Origin: a bacterium
Lineage (GTDB): Bacteria > UBA9089 > JASEGY01
Length of the DNA stretch: 12,933 nt
Direction of reading: 5' to 3'
Assembly: GCA_030019105.1 (NCBI GenBank)
Contig: JASEGY010000053.1
Coordinates: forward strand, 1 to 12,933
Below, piece by piece: positions 6,887 to 12,933 of this stretch (the stretch's first letter is position 1; each line of letters begins with the position of its first letter). The notes below the pieces were generated by a model. The model did no database searches and was not told the DNA's origin. It was given only the letters and a program-made list of their open reading frames with translations. Made by a program: the position numbers and the translations under genes.

Positions 6887-8560
6887 ATGACTGAAAAACC
6901 GCTTTATTTAGTCTTTCTCTGGCACATGCACCAGCCTTATTACAAGGATAACCTTTCCGGCAAATGTATTCTTCCCTGGGTCAGGCTTCACGGAATTAAG
7001 GACTACTATGATATGGCCGCTATCCTGGAAGAGTATCCTCAAATACACCAGACATTTAACTTCTCCTCTTCCCTGCTGGAACAAATAGAGCACTATCCGG
7101 AGGGTCGGACTGAAGATGAGCATCTTAAGGTAAGTCTCAAGCCGGCAAGTAAGTTAACCATCCGGGATAAAGAATTCATCCTGGAATATTTTTTTATGGC
7201 CCACTGGGACAATATGATCAAGGTCCATCCCAGATATGCGGAACTTCTTGAGCGCAGAGGAGAAGAGGCCGGAGAAAGAGAAAAAGCCCTTAATGAATTC
7301 AGCGTTCAGGATTTCAGGGACCTGCAGGTCTGGTTTAATCTGGCCTGGTTTGATCCTTTCTTTAAAACCAGAGATGAGACTATTAAGAAACTGGTTGAAA
7401 AAAACCGGAACTTTACTGAAGCGGATAAACGAGCAATCCTTGAGAAACAGATGGAGGTTATGGCTCAGATACTACCTATTTATCGAAGGCTCCAGGACGC
7501 CGGGCAGATTGAGGTCTCGGTTACGCCTTATTACCATCCTATCCTCCCCTTACTTTGTGATACTGATATTGCCTTGAGGGCTATGCCTGAAGCGTCCATG
7601 CCCAGGAACCGGTTTATCCATCCGGAAGACGCTGAAGCCCAGATAGAAATGGCTGTGTCTTATTATCAGAAACATTTTGGCTGCCCGCCCAAAGGGATGT
7701 GGCCTTCTGAAGGGTCGGTCAGTGAAGCTGTTGTCCCTATGATGGCTAAGCGGGGGATTAGATGGATAGCTACTGATGAGGCTATTCTGGCCAATACCTT
7801 AAAGAATAGCCCCGGGTTTCATGATTTTAGTTTTGAGGTCAAGTTCAGACCTTATCGGATTCGAATAGGAGAACATCAAATAGACTGTATCTTTAGGGAC
7901 AACACCCTGAGTGATCTGATTGGTTTCCAGTACTGGCAGTGGGAGACAGAAGAAGCAGTAGCTGATCTGATGGGCCGGTTGCATGTCATCCGCAAGATTG
8001 TTAACAATGCCCCCGGAGATCACCTGGTGGCTATCATTATGGATGGTGAGAATGCCTGGGAATTTTATAAAAATGATGGTTGGGATTTCCTGGGTTTGCT
8101 TTACGAAAAATTAAGCGTCGACCCAGGGATAAAGACAGTCACCGCAAGTGAATATCTAAAGGAGCACCCTCCGGCTGAGACCCTGCCCAGACTATTTCCT
8201 GGTTCCTGGATCAATAACAACTTCAAGATCTGGATCGGACATGAGGAGGATAATACTGCCTGGGATTATCTTTATGCCGCCCGTCAGGCCTTAGTTGAAT
8301 TTGAGCAAAATTCTAAAGGGCAGGCCGATCAAAAGGCAATAGAGCAGGCCTGGCAGGAGATTTACATCGCGGAGGGAAGTGACTGGTGCTGGTGGTATGG
8401 TGAGGAACACGGCTCGTACAACGATACGGAGTTTGATCAACTCTTTAGAACACACCTGATGAATGTCTACCGGCTCATTGGCCGGGAAGCGCCGACTTGT
8501 CTCGCTGAGCCTATTATTAAGACTCCACATCACGGCCGGGAGTTTTCGACAATGAGATAA
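6887..8560 (+). CDS. Glycoside hydrolase family 57 protein (alpha-glucan-active)
   Basis: A 557-residue protein with ATG at 6887, six bases after an ideal Shine-Dalgarno GGAGGTGA (6873-6880). The five GH57 regions are visible: region 1 HMHQPYY with His13 and His15; region 2 EVSVTPYYHPILPL with His217; region 3 GMWPSEGSVS with Glu275, the expected nucleophile; region 4 MDGENAWEFY with Asp386, the expected acid/base; and region 5 near the C-terminus (DWCWWYGEEHGSYND). GH57 enzymes hydrolyse or transfer alpha-1,4/1,6-glucans through a retaining mechanism; whether this is an amylase, glucanotransferase or branching enzyme cannot be read from the sequence. There is no signal peptide, so it should act in the cytoplasm, for example on storage glycogen. 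It follows the histidine kinase by 28 bases. The 340-base gap after it is filled by an inverted-repeat element. Confidence 0.94.
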   Translation: MTEKPLYLVFLWHMHQPYYKDNLSGKCILPWVRLHGIKDYYDMAAILEEYPQIHQTFNFSSSLLEQIEHYPEGRTEDEHLKVSLKPASKLTIRDKEFILEYFFMAHWDNMIKVHPRYAELLERRGEEAGEREKALNEFSVQDFRDLQVWFNLAWFDPFFKTRDETIKKLVEKNRNFTEADKRAILEKQMEVMAQILPIYRRLQDAGQIEVSVTPYYHPILPLLCDTDIALRAMPEASMPRNRFIHPEDAEAQIEMAVSYYQKHFGCPPKGMWPSEGSVSEAVVPMMAKRGIRWIATDEAILANTLKNSPGFHDFSFEVKFRPYRIRIGEHQIDCIFRDNTLSDLIGFQYWQWETEEAVADLMGRLHVIRKIVNNAPGDHLVAIIMDGENAWEFYKNDGWDFLGLLYEKLSVDPGIKTVTASEYLKEHPPAETLPRLFPGSWINNNFKIWIGHEEDNTAWDYLYAARQALVEFEQNSKGQADQKAIEQAWQEIYIAEGSDWCWWYGEEHGSYNDTEFDQLFRTHLMNVYRLIGREAPTCLAEPIIKTPHHGREFSTMR

Positions 8561-8565
8561 AAAGG

Positions 8566-8851
8566 GGTGCTCATCCGCTACTACTTTGATTATGAAAATC
8601 TAATAGAACACGGATAACACGGATACTATACTATTACCCCGCAACATTTGCGTTGTCCGCGAGAATTATGAACATAAAGGCCGGTAATTTGGGGTGGCTT
8701 TTGGTCCTTTTGGTTATTTGTGTCCTTGGTTTGGTTGCGGCAGGAGGCCGCGCTAGGGATTACCACGGATAAAATCAGTGCAAATCCGTTAAATCCGTGT
8801 TATCCGTGTGCTATTAGACTTTCATAATCAAAGTGGTAGCGGATGAACACC
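8566..8851. mobile_element. 286-bp element with 57-bp inverted terminal repeats (MITE-like)
   Basis: Arms 8566-8622 and 8795-8851 are reverse complements at 53 of 57 positions, enclosing 172 bases. The inner edges carry 9-base ATCCGTGTT-type units (two on the left, three on the right). The interior includes the 32-bp repeat at 8726-8757 and a 34-codon open frame (8668-8772) with a hydrophobic stretch but no ribosome-binding site. No clear target duplication flanks the arms and no transposase is encoded, so it could be a non-autonomous transposon or a composite of dispersed repeats. It fills most of the 340 bases between the GH57 and XRE genes. Confidence 0.7.
8726..8757 (+). repeat. 32-bp dispersed repeat, copy in intergenic element
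   Basis: Matches the reverse complement of 12883-12914 at 29 of 32 positions. The core GCGGC...GCCGC can form a small hairpin. In the frame of the 34-codon open stretch it would encode GLVAAGGRAR. Confidence 0.85.
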
Positions 8852-8900
8852 GCAGCCTGTTGGAGGCATAAAAAACACACAATAATGATCGAGGTGTATT

Positions 8901-9275
8901 ATGTTGGCAGTCGTGAAAAAGCACCATACTAATACCACGCTTTTCGAAGTCAAAGGAGATATCCCCGCTGGAGTTATGAACTATCTTCAACGAGAATTCG
9001 GACAAGATGTTGCGATTAGTGAGAAGGATGAAGAACTCGTAAATATCTTTGAGACAGACTGGTACAAAGAGATCACTAAAACCACAACTCCTGGGGATAC
9101 CTTGAAAATTTACCGGGAAAATCTTGGACTAACTCAAACAGCGTTAGGACAGAAACTCGGCAACTTCACAAGACAAAAGATATCCGACATGGAAAATAAT
9201 AAGTGCAGTATTAGTAAAGAGGTGGCCAAAAAGCTCAGCAAAATATTTGACGTTGCGATGGGGAGATTCCTTTAA
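8901..9275 (+). CDS. XRE-family helix-turn-helix protein, antitoxin-like
   Basis: A 124-residue protein with ATG at 8901, four bases after GAGGTG (8891-8896). Residues 64-120 form an XRE/Cro-type helix-turn-helix: TPGDTLKIYRENLGLTQTAL leads into a recognition region NFTRQKISDMENNKCSIS. The N-terminal ~60 residues are a separate small domain typical of HigA-like antitoxins whose helix-turn-helix is C-terminal. Such proteins bind a partner toxin through the N-terminus and repress their own operon. No toxin gene is adjacent: the 57-bp inverted-repeat element lies upstream, and purM is convergent 66 bases downstream. It is therefore an orphan, possibly after loss of its toxin, or a stand-alone regulator. 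Confidence 0.82.
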   Translation: MLAVVKKHHTNTTLFEVKGDIPAGVMNYLQREFGQDVAISEKDEELVNIFETDWYKEITKTTTPGDTLKIYRENLGLTQTALGQKLGNFTRQKISDMENNKCSISKEVAKKLSKIFDVAMGRFL

Positions 9276-9341
9276 GTATTCAGCCATCAGGTGTTAGAAA
9301 TCAGCCGGAATGCGGATGAGAAAGTAGGCAGGATCGTAATT

Positions 9342-10373
9342 TCAGGCATAGGATAGGACTCCTGATGACGTTCGGCCGGAAGGCTTGCCGGCAGTTATTT
9401 CGCCAATAACCCTGGCTTCCGGGCCTAAGTAGTTAAGGCACTCTTCTGTCTCCCCGGCAGAGAGAATGATGACCATCCCAATCCCCATATTGAAAGTCCG
9501 GCACATCTCTTCTTGAGAGATATTTCCCATTTCCTGAAGACTGAGAAAAATAGGCGGGACCGGCCAGGAGCCTTCTTTGATTACTGCCTGGCATCCTTGA
9601 GGCAAGATGCGGGGGATATTCTCTGTCATCCCACCACCGGTGATGTGGGCGATTCCTTTAATAGTGAATCGTTCTTTTAAATCGAGGATGGTTTTGACGT
9701 AGATTTTGGTTGGGGTAAGGAGTTCTTCGGTGTATTCCTGGGAAGGGATAAGTTTGCGGACCAGAGAATAGCCGTTGGAATGCAGGCCGGAAGAGGGCAG
9801 GCCGACAATCTTATCTCCCGTACTAATCCGGCTTCCGTCAATGATCTCACTCTTTTCTACTATCCCCACGGCAAAGCCGGCCAGATCGAATCCATCCCGG
9901 TCATAGACCCCCGGCATCTCAGCCGTTTCTCCTCCCAGAAGGGCACAACCCGCCTGCCGGCAGCCCTCGGCGACACCTTTAATCATCGCTTCCGCCCGGC
10001 TGATGTTCAGCCTGCCTACGGCCAGATAGTCCAGGAAAAAAAGCGGCTCTGCGCCGGTAACCACCAGGTCATTGACCGACATAGCCACCAGATCGATCCC
10101 GATGGTCTCATATTTATTCAGGGCCTCCGCGATTTTTAATTTCGTTCCGACTCCATCACAGCCGGAGACAATGACCGGCTCACGGTAGCTGGCCAATTTG
10201 GGCGCAAAAAGCCCGCTGAAGCCGCCTATTTCACTTAGCACCTCTTTCCTGAAGGTGCTTTTAGCCAGGGGTTTGATCCGATCAACCAACCTGTTCCCGG
10301 CCTCAATATCCACGCCGGATTGATGATAAGTAGTCGCTGGTTTCGAGTTTATAGTTTCTGGTTTCGGGCTCAT
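9342..10373 (-). CDS. purM: Phosphoribosylformylglycinamidine cyclo-ligase (AIR synthetase)
   Basis: A 343-residue protein that closes the imidazole ring of FGAM with ATP to give AIR, the fifth step of purine synthesis, in the cytoplasm. Family motifs are all present: GVDIEAGNRLV (20-30), GVGTKLK (74-80), MSVNDLVVTGAEP (98-110), GGETAEMPG (147-155), GLPSSGLHSNG (191-201) and ITGGGMTEN (244-252). ATG 10373 is taken as start, but no Shine-Dalgarno lies upstream of it; an in-frame TTG at 10379 is no better. The first ~13 residues (SPKPETINSKPA) are translated CGAAACY-type repeats, whereas the family usually starts just before the Tyr-x-x-Ser/Ala-Gly-Val-Asp segment. The original start may have been replaced or extended by repeat DNA. 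It is last in the minus-strand purine operon, separated from purF by an 84-residue gene and a protease remnant. Confidence 0.97.
   Translation of the reverse strand: MSPKPETINSKPATTYHQSGVDIEAGNRLVDRIKPLAKSTFRKEVLSEIGGFSGLFAPKLASYREPVIVSGCDGVGTKLKIAEALNKYETIGIDLVAMSVNDLVVTGAEPLFFLDYLAVGRLNISRAEAMIKGVAEGCRQAGCALLGGETAEMPGVYDRDGFDLAGFAVGIVEKSEIIDGSRISTGDKIVGLPSSGLHSNGYSLVRKLIPSQEYTEELLTPTKIYVKTILDLKERFTIKGIAHITGGGMTENIPRILPQGCQAVIKEGSWPVPPIFLSLQEMGNISQEEMCRTFNMGIGMVIILSAGETEECLNYLGPEARVIGEITAGKPSGRTSSGVLSYA
10339..10369 (-). repeat. CGAAACY-family repeats inside the 5' end of purM
   Basis: On the minus strand CCCGAAACCAGAAACTATAA is followed by ACTCGAAACCA, degenerate units of the same 7-bp repeat seen at 812-832, 1925-1962 and 2120-2175. 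Here they lie in the purM reading frame just after the ATG. Confidence 0.7.
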
Positions 10374-10396
10374 ATGCAAAGTCGTTAGGGGGGGTA

Positions 10397-10489
10397 TTAG
10401 CTTATCAAAATTTCATTAGTCCGAAAATTCAGATTAACTTCTGAGTCTTTCAATAATGCAGTACCAATTAGAGTATCAGTTGCTTCGGA
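10397..10489 (-). pseudogene. C-terminal remnant of a clan AA (retropepsin-like) aspartic protease
   Basis: Directly after the stop of the 84-residue gene, in the same frame, 30 codons read SEATDTLIGTALLKDSEV then NLNFRTNEILIS and stop. The D-x-LIG-x-x-LL block followed by a strand ending NF...I is the usual end of bacterial clan AA aspartic proteases. There is no start codon, and the catalytic Asp-Thr/Ser-Gly segment with the first ~80-100 residues is missing. From memory, relatives of the 84-residue protein are often followed by a full clan AA protease gene, so an internal deletion joining the two is the simplest reading. A chance match is possible for so short a segment. Confidence 0.55.
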
Positions 10490-10744
10490 TTACCTTCTTC
10501 CTTTAAACGAAACATAGGTTCGGTAGCCTATTCTTCCCAGGAAAAATATTTTATTGGGATATTTTTGTCTTCCCTGTTCAGTAGCCTCAACACCTGTTTT
10601 TCCAATAAAGTAATCTCCAGTATCCACATCAATAGCTATTACTTCCCCAAGATGTTCCTTTTCTAAGTCTTTAGAAATCTCCTCAAACAGCTTTCGGCCT
10701 ACACGTCCAATTCTCTTAGGATCGATCACCGTGCTGGGTTCCAT
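10490..10744 (-). CDS. Conserved hypothetical 84-residue protein, protease-gene partner
   Basis: ATG at 10744 with a strong Shine-Dalgarno GGGGAGGTG (10762-10754) nine bases upstream. The core GEVIAIDVDTGDYFIGKTG, then a helix and YPNKIFFLGRIGYRTYVSF, belongs to a small family I remember as VVAIDVETGDYEIG...RVGYPAVHRFG, with no assigned function. Members are commonly paired with a clan AA aspartic protease gene, of which only the 3' end remains here (10397-10489). The charged N-terminal helix (residues ~8-30) and small size would suit an antitoxin-like or protein-binding role, but that is speculation. It sits between purF and purM, interrupting a common purine gene pair, which suggests a later insertion. 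Confidence 0.75.
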   Translation of the reverse strand: MEPSTVIDPKRIGRVGRKLFEEISKDLEKEHLGEVIAIDVDTGDYFIGKTGVEATEQGRQKYPNKIFFLGRIGYRTYVSFKGRR

Positions 10745-10802
10745 AATTTAAAACACCTCCCCTCAATTATTGAGTGATTACCAGTTATTTCTGAGCAATT
10801 AC

Positions 10803-12161
10803 TCACCACTCAACCGGATAATTCCCATCAAAACATGCGGTGCAGAACTCGCTGCCGGACTTGGACATTGAATCAAGCAGGCCAAGAATGCTCAAATAGC
10901 CTAAGCTGTCTACCCGCATATATTTTCTTATCTCTTCCACGGTATGTGTTGCCGCCAGGAGTTCCTTTCTGGCCGGGGTGTCAATGCCATAAAAACAGGG
11001 GAATTGTATCGGGGGAGAACTGACCCTTAAATGCACTGCTGATGCCCCGGCATTGCGCAGCATCTTGATTATTTTACGGCAAGTAGTCCCCCGGACGATG
11101 GAATCGTCCACGACCACGACCCGTTTGCCGGCTAAGACATCATCTATCGGGTTTAACTTAATCTGAACCCCCAGTTCCCTGATGGCCTGGGTAGGTGAGA
11201 TAAATGTCCGGCCAACATACCTGTTTCGGACTAATCCCCAATGGTAAGGGATGCCGGATTCTTTGGCATAACCCATGGCTGCCTGGATGCCGGAGTCAGG
11301 GATGGGGATAACTATATCCGCCTCAGCCGGATGTTCCCTGGCCAATTGGCGTCCCATCTCAATTCGAACCAGGTACATGTTTTCTCCGAAGAGCTTTGAA
11401 TCCGGCCGGGCAAGGTAGATAGTTTCAAAGATACACAAGGCCCGTCGATCAGTTTGATCGGTTATTTTCATGGATCTGAAGCCATTCTCATCAATGATCA
11501 CCATCTCCCCTGGTTCTACCTCCCTGATCAAAACCCCGCCGACCAGGTCCAGGGCGCAACTCTCTGAGGCCAGGATATAGGAGAAATCAGCCCGGCCAAG
11601 ACACATGGGCCTGAAGCCATAAGAATCTCTCAGGCCAATTAGTTTATTGGGGGTAAGAAAGACTAAGGAATAGGCCCCTTTGACCTTTTTCAGGATTTCT
11701 ATAAGAGCTTCCTCCAGCTTTTCTTTTTTAGACCTGGCCAGTAAATGGAGAAAGACCTCGGAATCAGAAGTGGTTTGAAAGATAGCCCCTTCTGCTTCTA
11801 ATTCTTTTCGAAGGGCTTCACCATTGACTAAGTTTCCATTATGGGCGACAGCTAAGTCCCCTCGGGCACAAGTCACCGTCAGCGGCTGCGCATTTTCTAC
11901 CCGGCTTCCTCCAGCGGTGGAATAGCGAACGTGGCCAATAGCCGTCTCTCCGTATAAATTACTTAGAGTTTGATCATCGAATATGTCGGCTACCAGGCCC
12001 ATCTGCTTGTGGGAGAAGAGCCGCTGTCCATTTGAGACAGTAATCCCGGCGCTTTCCTGGCCCCGGTGTTGGAGGGCAAAAAGGCCCAGATAGGTCATTT
12101 TGGCTGCCTCAGGATGAGCAAAGATACCAAATATCCCGCATTCTTCTTTTAGCTCATTCAT
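10803..12161 (-). CDS. purF: Amidophosphoribosyltransferase (glutamine PRPP amidotransferase)
   Basis: A 452-residue cytoplasmic enzyme for the first committed step of purine synthesis: PRPP plus glutamine gives phosphoribosylamine. ATG 12161 follows GGAGGGAG (12180-12173). A 7-residue propeptide precedes Cys8 (EECGIFGI), the N-terminal nucleophile exposed by cleavage. The glutaminase domain continues through HRGQESAGI, GHVRYST and HNGNLVN. The phosphoribosyltransferase domain has the PRPP loop VVVVDDSIVRGTT (348-360) and RNRYVGRTFI. Cys243, Cys389, Cys440 and Cys443 match the four ligands of the 4Fe-4S cluster in the Bacillus subtilis enzyme, so this is the propeptide and Fe-S type, probably oxygen-sensitive and feedback-inhibited by AMP/GMP. 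It lies 20 bases after the YkgJ-like gene and upstream of the 84-residue gene and purM. Confidence 0.98.
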   Translation of the reverse strand: MNELKEECGIFGIFAHPEAAKMTYLGLFALQHRGQESAGITVSNGQRLFSHKQMGLVADIFDDQTLSNLYGETAIGHVRYSTAGGSRVENAQPLTVTCARGDLAVAHNGNLVNGEALRKELEAEGAIFQTTSDSEVFLHLLARSKKEKLEEALIEILKKVKGAYSLVFLTPNKLIGLRDSYGFRPMCLGRADFSYILASESCALDLVGGVLIREVEPGEMVIIDENGFRSMKITDQTDRRALCIFETIYLARPDSKLFGENMYLVRIEMGRQLAREHPAEADIVIPIPDSGIQAAMGYAKESGIPYHWGLVRNRYVGRTFISPTQAIRELGVQIKLNPIDDVLAGKRVVVVDDSIVRGTTCRKIIKMLRNAGASAVHLRVSSPPIQFPCFYGIDTPARKELLAATHTVEEIRKYMRVDSLGYLSILGLLDSMSKSGSEFCTACFDGNYPVEW

Positions 12162-12181
12162 TTTTTACTTAGCTCCCTCCA

Positions 12182-12460
12182 TTATTCTTTCTTAAAGCAA
12201 AACCCACAAGTATTGCCTGCTTCCTTCAGACATCTTTCATCTACAGGAAAGGCAATACATTGCGCCGGACGGTTTTCATAAATGAGGCATTCACTTTTTC
12301 CTTTAAGCAAGGGGCATCGAAAAACAAGCCGGCAACAAGAACCGCATCTTTGACATTCTCCCTGACGGAGTTCTAATTGTTTTTCAAGATATTTCTTTCT
12401 GGCAAGGACAACCCAGAACCGGCGAAGTTTGCCTATCCCTTGTCTGACTTTTTTAGCGAT
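12182..12460 (-). CDS. YkgJ-family cysteine-cluster protein with no canonical start codon
   Basis: The conserved frame encodes 92 residues when read from ATC at 12460. After a basic N-terminus (KLRRFWVVLARKKYLEKQ) comes GECQRCGSCCRLVFRCPLL with Cys36, Cys39, Cys42, Cys43 and Cys49, then CLIYENRPAQCIAFPVDER with Cys58 and Cys68, Cys77 and a final CGFC (85-88). This is the YkgJ/UPF0153 metal- or Fe-S-binding pattern; the function is unknown. The frame has no ATG, GTG or TTG between an in-frame TAG and the cysteine core. Either ATC is the start (GGGAG four bases upstream), or translation begins at ATG 12477, which overlaps the antitoxin stop as TAATG, and shifts -1 at A-AAA-AAG (12454-12448), giving about 98 residues. 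A sequencing loss of one A in the six-A run would look the same. It lies between the antitoxin gene and purF. Confidence 0.75.
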   Translation of the reverse strand: MAKKVRQGIGKLRRFWVVLARKKYLEKQLELRQGECQRCGSCCRLVFRCPLLKGKSECLIYENRPAQCIAFPVDERCLKEAGNTCGFCFKKE

Positions 12461-12477
12461 CTTACTCCCTCCCTCAT
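12448..12477 (-). promoter_or_regulatory. Candidate -1 frameshift site (dnaX-like) at the YkgJ gene start
   Basis: From ATG 12477 the zero frame reads MREGVRSLKK, with codons CTA AAA AAG at the end, and stops four codons later at TAG (12435-12433). A-AAA-AAG is the E. coli dnaX slippery heptamer and is in the right phase; slipping -1 enters the cysteine-cluster frame at GTC AGA. AGGGAG lies ten bases upstream of the heptamer, comparable to the stimulatory Shine-Dalgarno of dnaX. I see no strong downstream stem-loop. Confidence 0.4.
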
Positions 12478-12749
12478 TAAACAGGCTCTATTACTAAGCG
12501 GCTTCCTTCAGTCCAGGATTTAACTTTTCTTCCTTTTGGAGCGCCTATTTTAGCCATAAATTTACTGGGCAGACGAAGAAATATCCCCTTTTCATCGACC
12601 TTAGTGATAAAGACTGATCTTACCTCTGTAGTTCCTGCTTCCACAACTTCCCAGCCTTCTTCTCCTAAGGTTTTAAAGGCATCATGTGTTTCCCAGAACC
12701 TGATTTCGTCTTCCTCTGATTTGAATTCCGGTAATTTTTTCTTGGTCAC
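12477..12749 (-). CDS. Antitoxin-like protein: BrnA/CopG-type N-terminus with AbrB/MazE-like C-terminus
   Basis: A 90-residue protein starting at GTG 12749, one base after the stop of the toxin-like gene, with GAGGGTGA-type Shine-Dalgarno overlapping that gene's 3' end. Residues 4-23 (KKLPEFKSEEDEIRFWETHD) match the opening of BrnA/CopG antitoxins. The last ~45 residues (VFITKVDEKGIFLRLPSKF, then KIGAPKGRKVKSW and RLVIEPV) look like an AbrB/MazE swapped-hairpin rather than the ribbon-helix-helix expected after a BrnA start. In a type II system it would neutralise the upstream toxin and bind its own promoter. Its stop codon overlaps the ATG at 12477 (TAATG). The fusion is an observation; activity is inferred. 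Confidence 0.75.
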   Translation of the reverse strand: MTKKKLPEFKSEEDEIRFWETHDAFKTLGEEGWEVVEAGTTEVRSVFITKVDEKGIFLRLPSKFMAKIGAPKGRKVKSWTEGSRLVIEPV

Positions 12750-12750
12750 T

Positions 12751-12933
12751 TTACTTCACCCTCTCTCTGTATCTTTTACGTTCCGACTGATCCATATCCC
12801 TGGCGGTAATCACCCGGAACCGAGTTGCAACTATTTGCTCTATAACTATAAAAAGATAACGTCCTCCTGCACTTTGTCCTAACTTAGCGCGGCCTCTGGC
12901 CGCAACCAAACCAATTTTGGATTGCAGATTGCG
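12751..12933 (-). CDS. BrnT-like toxin, C-terminal 60 residues (cut by window edge)
   Basis: An open frame runs in from the right edge to TAA at 12753-12751. Its end, SAGGRYLFIVIEQ then RVITARDMDQSERKRYRERV, matches the C-terminus of BrnT/COG2929-type toxins (Gly-Arg-Tyr-Leu strand, then ITARDM and a basic helix), which are RNase toxins. The stop is one base from the start of the antitoxin-like gene, the usual BrnT-BrnA order. Residues before this (IGLVAARGRAKLG) are encoded by the 32-bp dispersed repeat at 12883-12914, so the gene may carry an in-frame repeat insertion. The N-terminus and start lie outside the window, so intactness cannot be judged. Confidence 0.7.
   Translation of the reverse strand, partial: RNLQSKIGLVAARGRAKLGQSAGGRYLFIVIEQIVATRFRVITARDMDQSERKRYRERVK
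12883..12914 (-). repeat. 32-bp dispersed repeat, copy inside the BrnT-like gene
   Basis: On the minus strand it reads TTGGTTTGGTTGCGGC then CAGAGGCCGCGCTAAG and differs from 8726-8757 at three positions. GCGGCC-AGA-GGCCGC forms a perfect 6-bp hairpin. In the BrnT frame it encodes GLVAARGRAK, the same frame as the hypothetical reading of the other copy. Confidence 0.85.

Noticed and set aside
8668..8772. 34-codon open frame with a hydrophobic stretch inside the 286-bp element
   Set aside because: No ribosome-binding site precedes its ATG and a third of it is the dispersed 32-bp repeat; coding is not supported by sequence alone.
9276..9341. Bidirectional terminator between the convergent XRE and purM genes
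   Set aside because: I find no stable stem with a T-run on either strand in these 66 bases.
12604..12882. 92-codon plus-strand open frame opposite the toxin-antitoxin genes
   Set aside because: It is antisense to two recognisable genes with coupled start and stop, and resembles no family.

Overview
The window looks like a bacterial chromosome segment of moderate GC, with two co-directional gene blocks and an unusually high load of short intergenic repeats. Nothing in it fixes the taxon. PurF of the Bacillus type (cleaved propeptide plus four Fe-S cysteines), a GH57 glycosidase, a STAND ATPase with a long helical-repeat tail, small toxin-antitoxin-like genes and many tandem and palindromic repeats would fit an uncultured candidate-phylum bacterium. 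That placement is an inference of low confidence. I see no tRNA, rRNA, CRISPR array or phage genes.

Left part (1-8560). A minus-strand gene of a nuclease-like hypothetical family (39-629) is divergent from a plus-strand block. Two good sigma70-type promoters lie back to back between them (672-701 minus, 730-758 plus). The plus block holds an HD-GYP cyclic-di-GMP phosphodiesterase-like protein (866-1924), a 1076-residue STAND-like ATPase with about 13 repeats (2187-5417), a PAS-containing membrane histidine kinase (5581-6858) and a GH57 glycoside hydrolase (6887-8560). The mix suggests signalling proteins next to one glucan-active enzyme, with no direct evidence that they form one pathway.

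Middle (8561-9275). An intergenic element of about 286 bp bounded by 57-bp inverted repeats is followed by an orphan XRE-family antitoxin-like gene.

Right part (9342-12933, all minus). Transcription runs from the window's right edge: the 3' end of a BrnT-like toxin gene, its antitoxin-like partner, a YkgJ-type cysteine-cluster protein lacking a normal start codon, purF, an 84-residue protein followed by the C-terminal stub of a clan AA aspartic protease, and purM. It reads as a purine operon (purF, purM) with small accessory genes before and between the two enzymes.

The most interesting content is repeats in unusual places. A 102-bp palindromic element with a 9-bp target duplication sits in frame inside the STAND gene, and removing it restores the repeat register of the protein. 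A 32-bp repeat is in frame inside the BrnT-like gene and recurs at 8726. A 7-bp (CGAAACY) repeat supplies the N-terminus of PurM and abuts the ribosome-binding site of the STAND gene. A 12-unit 9-bp array abuts the ribosome-binding site of the kinase gene. Separately, the YkgJ-like gene has a dnaX-like A-AAA-AAG slippery site in the correct phase.
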